A stretch of 64,000 nucleotides of DNA from Variovorax gracilis (GCF_030317115.1 NZ_JASZYF010000015.1:1-64000); one strand, 5' to 3'. Shown: positions 25,120 to 33,333, counted from the stretch's first letter. Program-made: numbers and translations. Notes: a model not told the origin generated them from the letters alone.

Positions 25120-25460
25120 ATGGGGCTCGGCATGCGAAGGAATGGGCGGATCCTGCTTTCAGGTCCCGGCCGTGCGTCGTGGCGGCATTGTGTTGGGCCG
25201 GCGCGGCAGCATTTCAGTTGACGAGAATTGCGATTTGCGCGTTGCTTGTACTCGGTGAGCCGATCGTGCGGGCGCTGCTCGTGCCAGTCGCCTTTCTGAG
25301 CTTTCTGGTGACGCTGATCTTCGGGTTTTTGATTGGAGACCCACATTTTCCGCGCTGGGGCATGCTGGCGTTCTCGATGGGCATGCTGATGCTCTACTGG
25401 CTGTATTTGGGCCTGATGAGCCTGTTCATGAGCTTGCCGACACATGACTACGACCGTTGA
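25116..25460 (+). CDS. small integral membrane protein of the par operon
   Basis: This 114-residue protein starts at an ATG overlapping the parB stop (ATGA). It has three hydrophobic segments (about residues 20-42, 48-72 and 80-105), with a short charged N-terminus and an Asp-Tyr-Asp-Arg C-terminus. No family is recognised. The tight coupling to parB and the 17-base overlap with the repressor gene show it is a true operon member; small membrane proteins of unknown function occur in comparable IncP control operons. Confidence 0.6.
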   Translation: MNGARHAKEWADPAFRSRPCVVAALCWAGAAAFQLTRIAICALLVLGEPIVRALLVPVAFLSFLVTLIFGFLIGDPHFPRWGMLAFSMGMLMLYWLYLGLMSLFMSLPTHDYDR

Positions 25461-25797
25461 CGAGGCGCAACTGGAGCGGATTGCCAAAGAGCGCCGCTTC
25501 GGCCCCCGAACGCTGGAAATCGCCCGGCGCCTGTTCCTCGACAACGAGCGCCCTAAACTGCTGGCCGCAGAGTACGGGGTTATCTTTCAGCGTATCTACG
25601 CGATCAGGAAAACAGTGCTGGACGCCGCCAAGGGCGAGGAACTCCGTGATGGCTGGGCCAGCCTCACGTTGTGTGGGCCCGCGGAGGCCGTGGAGGCCGC
25701 CCGGCGTGCGTATGACAGGAAGCTGGCCTCGCTGAACGCAACGAATGACTCGGAACTCGGGCGCTCGAAGGTGTCGCGCTCAGAGCTGCGAGATTGA
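25444..25797 (+). CDS. TrfB/KorA-like transcriptional repressor
   Basis: This 117-residue DNA-binding protein has the TrfB/KorA arrangement: an N-terminal Glu-Ala-Gln-Leu-Glu-Arg-Ile segment, Thr-Leu-Glu-Ile-Ala-Arg-Arg-Leu-Phe-Leu, then a helix-turn-helix (about residues 37-58) and a Gly-Trp-Ala-Ser-Leu-Thr-Leu motif matching the Gly-Tyr-Ala-Arg-Val-Thr of RK2 KorA. KorA represses plasmid partition and replication genes through a 12-bp palindrome; the palindrome at 23206 is the natural candidate target. The KorA-like C-terminal part is followed here by an extra Ser-rich tail. Confidence 0.75.
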   Translation: MTTTVDEAQLERIAKERRFGPRTLEIARRLFLDNERPKLLAAEYGVIFQRIYAIRKTVLDAAKGEELRDGWASLTLCGPAEAVEAARRAYDRKLASLNATNDSELGRSKVSRSELRD

Positions 25798-25924
25798 ATC
25801 CTGCAATCGCGGTGGCAAGAGGCAGACTCTCGATGAAGGTCCGATCCAAGGACGCTGAAGGAGCGTAGAGCTCGACGCCAGAGGACCGGACGGAAGAAGA
25901 GTTTTTGCTGTGGCGCGAGAGCGA

Positions 25925-26446
25925 TTACTTCACGAAGTCCTGCAGCGTCTTGCCGCTGTCGATTGCGGCCTTCAGCCACCGTGGCTTCGGACCACGACCG
26001 GTCCACGAATTGCCCGCGCCGTCGCTGTACGTGACCTTCGAAGGTGCGCGCTTGGCTTTCTTGGCGGGTGCTTTCGCTGCAGACTTTGCAGCTTCCATTT
26101 GACCGATCGCAGAAGCCAACTTCGACTTGGTGCTCGAACCTGCCCGGAAATCGTCGATCGATCGACCCGCAGCCAACGCTTCACGCAGCCAGCGCGGACG
26201 CGGGCCACGGCCTGACCACACGTTGCCGGCTCCATCGCTGAACTGGGCGGAGGACTTTGCAGTCTTCTTTCCCGTGGCCTTGCTCGAAACGGAGTCAAGG
26301 CCCAGATGGGCGGCAGTCAGGCCGTAGTGCGCAATCGCGACCTTGATGCGGTCGACAACGCCTTTGATTTCGCTGTCACGCAACGCATCAGCCTGGCGTT
26401 GGAGTTGCTCGATTTGCTTTTGAAGCTGTTTATAGGTTTGTGCCAT
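25925..26446 (-). CDS. H-NS-family nucleoid protein with two tandem DNA-binding domains
   Basis: The 173-residue protein has an N-terminal helical oligomerization region (1-60) and two copies of the H-NS C-terminal DNA-binding domain (about 68-100 and 139-171). Each copy contains Asp-Gly-Ala-Gly-Asn-x-Trp-x-Gly-Arg-Gly-Pro-x-Pro-Arg-Trp-Leu. A Lys/Ala-rich linker (histone-H1-like) joins them. Standard H-NS proteins have one such domain. Plasmid-borne H-NS homologues silence the incoming element's genes and reduce its fitness cost. ATG 26446 is chosen over 26464 and 26539 because it starts the coiled region. Confidence 0.85.
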   Translation of the reverse strand: MAQTYKQLQKQIEQLQRQADALRDSEIKGVVDRIKVAIAHYGLTAAHLGLDSVSSKATGKKTAKSSAQFSDGAGNVWSGRGPRPRWLREALAAGRSIDDFRAGSSTKSKLASAIGQMEAAKSAAKAPAKKAKRAPSKVTYSDGAGNSWTGRGPKPRWLKAAIDSGKTLQDFVK

Positions 26447-26617
26447 TGCTTGCTTTCTATTCATTCCCGGTTGAAAGAGTACTGCGACTCCTTGGGCCGT
26501 GATTCTGCCACTTCGGATGCAAAGATGATGAATGGGCAAGAAGTTCGCTGATTGGCTTTCTGATACCCCCTTCGACGCACTTGGTACTGACAGTTCTCAC
26601 ACATTCGCCAAGCGCCT

Positions 26618-27649
26618 TCAGACAACGTCCATTGGCCTGCTCACGACGTGCTTGTAGCGATCCATCACTGCCACCTCAACGCCGAGCCAGCGAGCCACTT
26701 CCGCAGGCGCCGTGCCACGGCGCAGTTGCCGCATCGCAAAGGTGTGTCGAAGCTTGAAGGTTCCGCCTTCGCTGTCATCGAGACCGGCATCCGCGAGCAG
26801 TTGCCTCGTTGTCGAATAGTGGGATTGCTTGCTCCAGGGCTTGCCCGCGGCCGTTGAAGGAAAGAGCATGTCGCCTGGAATCTTTCGTTCCGAGCGAACC
26901 TGGAGCCAGTGCTGCAGGAGCTCGCCGGCCCAAGGCGCTATGGGTGTCTCGCGCGCTGGGGAGTTCCCGCTGGCGGGGATGGAGATCTTCCAGGGCCGAT
27001 CCCGCATGCGGCCGCCCCGTGAGATCGGTGAACTCAGTGTGAGCGCACGCACCTCTGCAGGTGTCAGGCCCCCTCCCAGATGCAGCGCGACGGCAACGCG
27101 ATTGCGGAGCTCCTGCCACGTGAAAGCCGCGTGGGCATCGCGACGTGCGCCGGTGAGGCCTGGGCGAGGGCGCGCGTTGGACAGGAACGCAATCAGCTGC
27201 TTTGCCTCAGCTACTGAGAGAAATTCTGGCAATGGGTCGGCGCTGGCGGCCTCGGCATAGCGCACGTGGGGGTTGTCGATGAGCCATTCCGAGACCGCCG
27301 TGTTCGGTTGATCGTTGGACTGCGCTGCGCGGTGGCGCAGCACCCGGTCGATCAGGCGCACCAGCCGAAGGGCGTGCCGGGGAGTCAGGGAGAGGTCCGC
27401 GCTCTTCATGCCGAAGCGGGCAGCCTGAAACGCCTGCAGATCGTGCACGTCAAGCGACTCCAGCGTGACAGGTGGCGATTGGGCCAGGCACCAGCCCATG
27501 AAGCCGTGCCACATCTCGCGATACACCTCGATCGATCCCGGCTGCCGCAGAGCACCGGTCCCGCGCTGATCCGTCAGCCACGCGTCGAAGGCGTCGAGCA
27601 GATCCCGCTGGGCAGCGACCTCGTCGAAAAGAGACAGGGATGAGATCAT
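26618..27649 (-). CDS. tyrosine recombinase/integrase with atypical catalytic residues
   Basis: This 343-residue protein has an N-terminal SAM-like core-binding domain and a C-terminal phage-integrase domain. Visible catalytic positions are Arg 201 (Pro-Ala-Glu-Val-Arg-Ala-Leu), Arg 301 in Leu-Arg-His-Thr-Phe-Ala and the nucleophile Tyr 332 (Met-Asp-Arg-Tyr). The histidine that usually precedes box-II Arg by three residues is Phe 298, and the His/Trp of the Leu-Gly-His motif is Val 324. It could integrate the element, resolve multimers or be impaired. A 15-bp sequence one base upstream of its ATG is repeated in inverted orientation 79 bp away. Confidence 0.85.
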   Translation of the reverse strand: MISSLSLFDEVAAQRDLLDAFDAWLTDQRGTGALRQPGSIEVYREMWHGFMGWCLAQSPPVTLESLDVHDLQAFQAARFGMKSADLSLTPRHALRLVRLIDRVLRHRAAQSNDQPNTAVSEWLIDNPHVRYAEAASADPLPEFLSVAEAKQLIAFLSNARPRPGLTGARRDAHAAFTWQELRNRVAVALHLGGGLTPAEVRALTLSSPISRGGRMRDRPWKISIPASGNSPARETPIAPWAGELLQHWLQVRSERKIPGDMLFPSTAAGKPWSKQSHYSTTRQLLADAGLDDSEGGTFKLRHTFAMRQLRRGTAPAEVARWLGVEVAVMDRYKHVVSRPMDVV

Positions 27650-27650
27650 A

Positions 27651-27759
27651 AATATACTAACGGCATCGGTTTGTATGTTTGGTTGCGGCTCTGATTCACG
27701 GCAATTGCTGCAGAGTTCGTGCGATTGTGCGTGTTTTTAGCTCTTGCCGTTAGTATATT
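27651..27759. repeat. perfect 15-bp inverted repeat at the recombinase 5' end
   Basis: AATATACTAACGGCA at 27651-27665 recurs exactly, in inverse orientation, at 27745-27759 (TGCCGTTAGTATATT), with 79 bp between. The left copy abuts the recombinase start codon. Exact 15-bp identity over this distance is unlikely by chance. It could be an autoregulatory operator pair, core sites bound by the recombinase, or the flanks of an invertible segment. This is also the position where plasmid-type genes stop and decayed chromosomal-type genes begin. From 27760 to about 27970 no gene is supported. Confidence 0.7.
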
Positions 27760-27971
27760 GTTCGTCACTGCGAATTGGCGGGCGGGGCTGCAAGCGGTCG
27801 ACGCCTGAGGAATCTCGCTCACGGACTGAGCGGCCAGAGGGCCCCGCGCTCGGAGCGAAGCACTGCGTTGCCACCACGGTCAATCCGACCGAGAAGTTGT
27901 CTCCGGCGAACCGCTCTCCAAGCGGGCGAGGTCGCACTCCCGATCGACCAGGGAGCTCGCTTTCCCAGCGC

Positions 27972-28298
27972 TTCGACACCTACAAGGTCGCGTACGTCGC
28001 CCCCGGTCACTGCACCGGCGAGCCGACCTTCACGGCGCTGCGCAGAGCCTTTGGCGGGCGCTGTCTCTACGCCGGGCTCGGCAGCACGATGGCGCTGACA
28101 GCCACGCCTCGAGCGGCCGGCGACAACGGGCCCGCAGTGCCATCGGCGCTGGGCGACGACGATCTGCAGGGCTATCGGTCAATCTTCGCAGCAAGCAGCG
28201 ATCGTCGACGCGGACTGTTCGCCAACCTGCAACGAACGGCAACGCCGGGCGGCGCCTATCTCGGGCAATGGCGGCGCAGCATGGTGGGCTGTTGCTGA
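27972..28298 (+). pseudogene. 3' remnant of a metallo-beta-lactamase-fold hydrolase
   Basis: In frame +3 the translation contains Tyr-Val-Ala-Pro-Gly-His-Cys-Thr-Gly-Glu followed by Leu-Tyr-Ala-Gly-Leu-Gly-Ser. This is the C-terminal His motif and final strand of MBL-fold hydrolases that read Pro-Gly-His-Cys-Thr-Gly. The N-terminal His-x-His-x-Asp-His metal motif is absent anywhere upstream, where the recombinase block begins. It therefore looks like the end of a gene cut off when the mobile element inserted or rearranged. The reading frame continues open to the stop at 28298, beyond the recognisable domain. Confidence 0.5.
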
Positions 28299-28353
28299 AG
28301 CTTGCCTGTGTCGACATCGTCGGCACGAGGTCCCTTCGGGTCACAGTGCCGAA

Positions 28354-28806
28354 TCAGGCAGTCGACGATTCCGCCGACATGCGGGGCTGAAACAGGCGCG
28401 CGGTCCCGACCACGGCACCGATGTCGAGCGGAGGGATGCAGGGTCCGCCTTGCATCGGCTCCCTGTGATGGGTCCATAGGTCGGGGCTGCGCCTCGGTTG
28501 CCGTGTCTGCACTTGTGTCTGCGCTTGTGTCGTCGGGCGTTGGGCCAGCCAGGTCTGAATTGCCTTGAGGCCGGTCGTCGATGCCGAGGGCTGCCTGGCA
28601 TCTGGATGACCGGCCATCGTCTCCGGTGCGCCTGCCTCTTGTCGGGAGGCGACGTGCTGGGTCCAAGCCGGCCATGTCGAGGACTGCCCAACGCGATCCG
28701 GAACGTGAGGATCAGCTTTGGGACACCGGAGCCACTGATAGACCCACGCCGCACCGATGATCAAGGTCAAGGCCAACGCATCTTTGGCGTGAGGCGCAAG
28801 CATTCT
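28354..28806 (-). CDS. uncertain membrane-anchored hypothetical protein
   Basis: The 150-residue frame has one hydrophobic helix near the N-terminus (Ala-Leu-Thr-Leu-Ile-Ile-Gly-Ala-Ala-Trp-Val-Tyr) and a long Gln/Thr/Pro/Arg-rich tail with a short Thr-Gln-Ala-Gln-Thr-Gln repeat. No family is recognised. It lies between two pseudogenes and its 5' neighbourhood overlaps the start of the CocE pseudogene region, so it may not be expressed. Confidence 0.25.
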   Translation of the reverse strand, partial: RMLAPHAKDALALTLIIGAAWVYQWLRCPKADPHVPDRVGQSSTWPAWTQHVASRQEAGAPETMAGHPDARQPSASTTGLKAIQTWLAQRPTTQAQTQVQTRQPRRSPDLWTHHREPMQGGPCIPPLDIGAVVGTARLFQPRMSAESSTA

Positions 28807-28825
28807 CCTGGACACGAAAAGACCA

Positions 28826-29872
28826 TGAGCACCTTTCAATCCTCCGGCATCGACGAAGGCCAACGCCACCGGAACGGTCCGCAAACGACGGGGCGCGACC
28901 ATCGTGACTTGTCACAACCAGTGCACACGGTCGTGCGCGACGAAGACGAGGTGGTTGGGCGACGGCACCCGGCTGTTGGCCGACGTCTACCGACCCGCGC
29001 AGACGGGTCGCTACGCGGTAACTCGTGGCAGCATCACCCTATCCGCGCCAGATCCAGAACCTGGGAGCGCCGCTGGGCTTCGTCGAAGCCGGCGCCAGCG
29101 ACTTCTTCGTGCCGCGCGGCTACGTGCACGTGATTGCCAACCTGCGTGGCACCGGCGGTTCGGAGGGCGTCTTCGGCTTCATGGACGGGCAGGAGCGCCG
29201 CGGCATGCACGACCGTGTCGAATGGGCGGGGACGCAGACGTGGTCCGACGGCAAACGTCGGCATGGTCGGATTCAGCTACTTCGCCTGCACACAGATGGA
29301 AGCCGCCGTCGAAAGGCCGCCCCACCTCAAGGCGATCATGCCGGTGGCCGGCACCTGGGATCTGTATGGCTCCAGCATGCACCACGGGCTGATGAGCAGT
29401 GGGTTCATCACGCCCTTCCTCTACATGATCGGCATGACGGCCGGGCGCACCAACAAGCTGTGGCGCAGCCACCTGCTGGAGGCCGTGCGCTCGCTGCTGC
29501 TGAAGCCGGGCGTGCACCGCAAGTTCGAAGCACTGAACGGCGAGGCCGCGATCGCGGGGCTGAAGATGATCCTCAAGCTCGATCATGCCGCCCACCCGTG
29601 GGACGACCTCTGGCGCGCCGTCGCGGTCGAACACCCGTTGCGCGACGCCTGGGGGGAGAAGCGAAACATGCTGCCCATGCTGGGGCAAGTCGAGGTGCCC
29701 GTGTACCTGGGCTGCGATTGGCAGAACGTGCCCCTGCACCTGCCCCATACCTTCACCGCCATCGACCGGCTCGCGAACGGCCCGCATGTACAGGTGGCGC
29801 TGATGGGTGAGCGCGGCCTCGCCTGGCTTCCCGGCCGACCCGGTGATGTGGCTGCGCGAAGCGCTGCGGTAG
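28826..29872 (+). pseudogene. frameshifted CocE/NonD-family hydrolase
   Basis: Fragments in successive frames assemble one X-Pro dipeptidyl-peptidase (CocE/NonD) hydrolase. These are Val-Val-Arg-Asp-Glu-Asp-Glu-Val-Val (frame of 28826), Asp-Gly-Thr-Arg-Leu-Leu-Ala-Asp-Val-Tyr-Arg-Pro (near 28950), Tyr-Val-His-Val-Ile-Ala-Asn-Leu-Arg-Gly-Thr-Gly-Gly-Ser-Glu-Gly (near 29120) and the nucleophile elbow Gly-Phe-Ser-Tyr-Phe-Ala (near 29270). A final shift near 29800 would restore the Ala-Asp-Pro-Val-Met-Trp-Leu end. Three or four frame changes mean the gene is dead unless there are sequencing errors. Intact members hydrolyse esters or amides of acyl substrates through a Ser-Asp-His triad. Confidence 0.75.
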
Positions 29873-29906
29873 CTCCCGCCGCCGGCGCCACGGCTTGGGG
29901 CGGCGG

Positions 29907-30509
29907 CTATGCAGCGCGCCGAAGTGCGGCCATGACCTCCGCCGTCGGCGGCAGTTCGGTGGTGCGCCAGACCAGCCGGGCGTCGCGGTCGAACACGTGA
30001 ACCTGGCCGGTATGGCGATCGCCCGCGGCCGCTGCGCCCTTGAACAGCGTGAGCATGCCCTCGAGCGCCTCGCGGGTGGGGGCGGCCGCGCTCCATGCAG
30101 GACCTGCGTTGAAGCGTCGCAACCAGGCACTGAGGGCGGCGGGATCGTCCGCCAGAGGATCGATGCTCAGCGACAGCAGGCGCAGCGTCGTACCGCGCTC
30201 GGCCGCCATGGCGGCCTGCAGCGCTGCGAACAAGGCGCCCTGGATCGGGCAGACCGTGCTGCAGCCGGTGAACATCAATTGGACGGCGGTGACCGCTCCG
30301 CGCAATTGCACCTGCAGCGTGCGCGCGGCACCGTCATGGCGTCGCAGCGGCAACGCCGGGGCGGCCACCGCGGGCACCACGGGACCCACGCCGACAGCGG
30401 CGCGGCCCGTGTCGGGCATCCCCAGCAAGGCCAACGCGCCCGCCGTCAGCAGACGCCGGCGAGCCGACCGCACTGGGGGATGACGGGCATGGAGGAGGGG
30501 CGCATTCAT
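29907..30509 (-). CDS. SCO1/SenC-family copper-handling protein
   Basis: The 200-residue thioredoxin-fold protein has an N-terminal twin-arginine-rich export sequence (Arg-Ser-Ala-Arg-Arg-Arg-Leu-Leu then hydrophobic, Ala near residue 37). It carries the SCO copper/thiol motif Cys-Ser-Thr-Val-Cys-Pro and a downstream His in Asp-Arg-His-Thr-Gly-Gln-Val-His. SCO proteins deliver copper to, or reduce cysteines of, periplasmic copper sites, classically CuA. Here the neighbours are a cytochrome c and a galactose-oxidase-like enzyme, suggesting it matures that copper enzyme. ATG 30509 overlaps the cytochrome stop (ATGA). Confidence 0.85.
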   Translation of the reverse strand: MNAPLLHARHPPVRSARRRLLTAGALALLGMPDTGRAAVGVGPVVPAVAAPALPLRRHDGAARTLQVQLRGAVTAVQLMFTGCSTVCPIQGALFAALQAAMAAERGTTLRLLSLSIDPLADDPAALSAWLRRFNAGPAWSAAAPTREALEGMLTLFKGAAAAGDRHTGQVHVFDRDARLVWRTTELPPTAEVMAALRRAA

Positions 30510-30940
30510 TTGCGGATCTCCTGCGTCAGGTACTCCCACAGGGCCGCGCACTGGCCATCGTCGACGTCGAAGCGCGGCATCGCGCGTGGCAGCACGACAT
30601 GAGCCGGGTCAACGCCGGTGCGCAAGGTTCGGCAAAAGGTCACCGCTTCGTAGGCCACGGGCGGCCCGCCACGGCGCGGCCGGGCGTCAAGCAGCAGGTG
30701 CCGATCGAGCAGTGGCGCGAAGGAAGAACCCGTCGCACCGGGCGCACCCGGGCCGGCATGGCACTGGCTGCAACGCGTCGCTGCGGCGGGCAGGGGCGCG
30801 CTGTGGCCGGACAGGGTGCCGGCCAGCGGCTCCGTGCCGTCGAACAGGCGCGCGCCGCGCGACACCGAGGGCGGCACGGAAGGCTCTTGCCCTCCGAAGC
30901 CGGCGCGCGTCGTCAACGCTATTGCGAGTCCCAGCGCCAT
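30506..30940 (-). CDS. exported mono-heme c-type cytochrome
   Basis: This 144-residue protein has an N-terminal signal-like hydrophobic start, a heme-attachment motif Cys-Ser-Gln-Cys-His near residue 55 and a likely axial Met in Leu-Pro-Arg-Ala-Met-Pro-Arg-Phe near residue 123. It would act in the periplasm as an electron carrier. The gene lies 32 bases after the galactose-oxidase-like gene and overlaps the SCO gene, so all three form one operon. ATG 30940 is preferred over the much longer upstream frame, whose sequence is the complement-frame shadow of the oxidase gene end. Confidence 0.8.
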   Translation of the reverse strand: MALGLAIALTTRAGFGGQEPSVPPSVSRGARLFDGTEPLAGTLSGHSAPLPAAATRCSQCHAGPGAPGATGSSFAPLLDRHLLLDARPRRGGPPVAYEAVTFCRTLRTGVDPAHVVLPRAMPRFDVDDGQCAALWEYLTQEIRK

Positions 30941-30972
30941 CGTCCGTCCCGGCGTGTGAGCGTGGCGGGTCA

Positions 30973-32904
30973 CTACTGGATGTTGAGCGTGCGCGCCGCA
31001 CTCGGCACGCCCTTGGCGTCCAGTGCGAACAGCATGTAGTTGCCCGGCAGCACGACCCCGCGCTCGGCCGGGATGCTCAACTGGTAGTTGCCCTCCGCGC
31101 CGCTGAAGGAGAGCGGAATGCGACGTTGATCGGTGTTCACCGAATGGGTCACCGAGCTCATGCGCACCAGCGCGAAGTGTTCCACCGCGCGGTCGGTCTG
31201 CACGCTGATCTGGCTGCCCCACGTGGCCGTGGCCGGCGCGGCCGCGATGGCCGGGCGCGGAGCGGGCGAGCCGTCGGGTGCCAGCAGATAGGGCGGCGTG
31301 TAGATTTCCGCATCCGGGTGGTCCCCGCTACAGGCGCACAGGCCGCCACCGCCCGACAGCACGCGGCCATCCATCAGCAACAAGGCCACGCTGTGGTAGT
31401 TGCGGGGCTTCTGCATCGGCGGCAAGGTCGTGAAGCTCTCCGTCGCCGGGCTCCAGAGCTCGGCTGCCAGCACGCTGTACGCATCGGAAAAGATCAAGGG
31501 CTGCGTCTGACCGCCGATCACCACGATCTCGCCATTGGGCAGCACCACGCTGTTGACGAAGGTGCGCCCGTAGGCCATCGGCGCCACCTTTCGCACGGCG
31601 GGTGCATTGGGCGGGCCGGACAGGATGTCGATGATGTAGGCCGTGTTGAAGGCGTCGCCGCTGTCGTGGTTGGGGGCGCCGCCGAGCTTGAGAATCTTGC
31701 CGGTGTCGTACATCACGGCGCTGGCGGTCATGGCGTAGGGGTCGTCGCCACGCAAGCCGGCCTGCAAGATCGCACCGCTGCCGCGGGTGTCGATCCAATG
31801 CATCGCGGCGGCAGGCCCCGCGTGGAACACCCAGCCGTCGGCGACACCGAACAGCCACATGTGGTTGTCGCCGCGGTACACCCCGGCCGCGTCGGGGCCG
31901 TTCAGCGGGGGATCGGAGGCATTGGCCGCGCTCGGCATGTCGGACGGCACGCCGGCCAATGTGCGCCAGGTCCGGGTGCTCGCGGACCAAAGCTCGCCCG
32001 ACTTGCCGCCGAGTCCGCCGTCAAACGATCCGCCGACCGTGAACACGGAGCCATCGGACAAGATCGTGCTGGCGTTGTAGGCGCGCGCAATCCCGAGCTG
32101 GGCGCCGACCGCCCAGCGTCCCAGCGCCGGGCTGTACAGCGATGTGCGCGTCGCATTGCTGCCGCCGCTGACCAGGATGCTGCCGTCGGCCAGCATGCTG
32201 AGTCCGGGACAGAACATCTGGTGGGCGGTGGCCGTGATCGAGAGGCCACCGGCCGTCTGCGTCGCCGGATCGAACACCGACGTGAAGGTCCAGGCGTGCC
32301 AGCTGCTCTTGGAAAAGTCGTTGGGCGAGCGCCCCGACCACAACAGCAGTCTGCCGTCCGGCAGTTGGGCAGCCGAGGCGGGCACCAGCGGCAAAGCAAT
32401 GGGGTCGGACCAGGGCTTGCTTGCGGCGGTGGACTGCGCCGGGGTGTAGCCCGCGGCCGTGAAGGTGTACGCATTGGCAGGCAGCCATTCCCCATCGACG
32501 CGGGAGCCGAGCCGCACCATGATCTCGCCACCGTCGACCGGCAGGTCACTCACGCTCAACGAGGTCGAACTCGTCACGATGTCCTGCAGGGGCGGGGCCC
32601 CGGGGGGCGACTCGATCGTGAGGCTGTATTCACTGGCGCCTCGATCCGACCAGACGAAGGTCGCCGTGCGGCCGGGCAGCTTGCTGCCCGGCGTCGGGGT
32701 GATCAGTGCCGCGCCCGGCTCCGCGATGGCCGTCGGCTTGGCTGCAGAAGCGGGTGCGCCTTGCACCTTGCCTGCGGGAGCGGCAGCGCTGCCCTGCCCG
32801 CCGCTCCCCACGTCGCCGCTGCTGCCGCCACCGCACGCAGCCACGAGTGCGAGCGACACCGCGCCGAGCGCACGCAAGGCTTGCATGGATGGAACGTTTC
32901 TCAT
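30973..32904 (-). CDS. galactose-oxidase-like copper-radical oxidase lipoprotein (AA5 family)
   Basis: The 643-residue protein has a lipobox (Leu-Val-Ala-Ala-Cys, near residue 24), a fibronectin-like N-terminal region (about 60-150), a seven-bladed kelch propeller and the C-terminal DUF1929 domain. All copper/radical residues of galactose oxidase align: Cys 232 (Phe-Cys-Pro-Gly) and Tyr 276 for the thioether cofactor, spaced 44 apart as in the fungal enzyme, Tyr 503-His 504 (Asn-Tyr-His-Ser) and His 587 (Thr-His-Ser-Val-Asn-Thr-Asp-Gln-Arg-Arg). The stacking Trp 290 of galactose oxidase is Phe 294, as in AA5_2 alcohol oxidases. A strong GGAGGAG precedes the ATG. Confidence 0.88.
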   Translation of the reverse strand: MRNVPSMQALRALGAVSLALVAACGGGSSGDVGSGGQGSAAAPAGKVQGAPASAAKPTAIAEPGAALITPTPGSKLPGRTATFVWSDRGASEYSLTIESPPGAPPLQDIVTSSTSLSVSDLPVDGGEIMVRLGSRVDGEWLPANAYTFTAAGYTPAQSTAASKPWSDPIALPLVPASAAQLPDGRLLLWSGRSPNDFSKSSWHAWTFTSVFDPATQTAGGLSITATAHQMFCPGLSMLADGSILVSGGSNATRTSLYSPALGRWAVGAQLGIARAYNASTILSDGSVFTVGGSFDGGLGGKSGELWSASTRTWRTLAGVPSDMPSAANASDPPLNGPDAAGVYRGDNHMWLFGVADGWVFHAGPAAAMHWIDTRGSGAILQAGLRGDDPYAMTASAVMYDTGKILKLGGAPNHDSGDAFNTAYIIDILSGPPNAPAVRKVAPMAYGRTFVNSVVLPNGEIVVIGGQTQPLIFSDAYSVLAAELWSPATESFTTLPPMQKPRNYHSVALLLMDGRVLSGGGGLCACSGDHPDAEIYTPPYLLAPDGSPAPRPAIAAAPATATWGSQISVQTDRAVEHFALVRMSSVTHSVNTDQRRIPLSFSGAEGNYQLSIPAERGVVLPGNYMLFALDAKGVPSAARTLNIQ

Positions 32905-33135
32905 CGCTCCTCCTTTCAGTGGTCATTGCCGGTGCGAAGCTTAGACCTCAGACGCACGCGATACAACCGAACGAGTCATCGCGGCGGCCTCATTTCAAGC
33001 GCTTCGTGCTGGGCATGTCAAAAGACACAATCCCGACAAGCCACGCGCCTTCGGCGCGCTGTCTGACATCTTTGCGCCGCGACCGGTCCATACCCCGATG
33101 TCGTGGCGACACGCCACGGTAACCAAGGAATTGCT

Positions 33136-33333
33136 ATGAACAAGGACCAAGTCAAGGGCTCCATTGAAAAGACCAAGGGTGACGTTCAACAAGCGGTCGG
33201 CAAGGTCGTTGGCAGCGAGAAGATGCAGGCCGAAGGTGCGGCTAACAAAGCTGCAGGGACAGTGCAGAAGGCCGCAGGCGACGTGAAGGAGGCAGCGAAG
33301 GACGCGGTCAAGGCCGGAAACCGGAAGCCCTGA
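33136..33333 (+). CDS. CsbD-family stress-response protein
   Basis: This 65-residue protein begins Met-Asn-Lys-Asp-Gln-Val-Lys-Gly and is built of Lys/Ala/Gly/Val heptad-like repeats, the CsbD signature. Members are abundant, disordered-to-helical proteins induced by general stress; the biochemical role is unknown. ATG 33136 has an AAGGAA ribosome site. It is monocistronic, and both flanking gaps are 230-250 bases and gene-free. Confidence 0.85.
   Translation: MNKDQVKGSIEKTKGDVQQAVGKVVGSEKMQAEGAANKAAGTVQKAAGDVKEAAKDAVKAGNRKP

Noticed and set aside
27651..27759. Insertion-sequence terminal inverted repeats
   Set aside because: The 15-bp arms enclose only 79 bp with no transposase and no flanking target duplication, so an IS or MITE is not supported.
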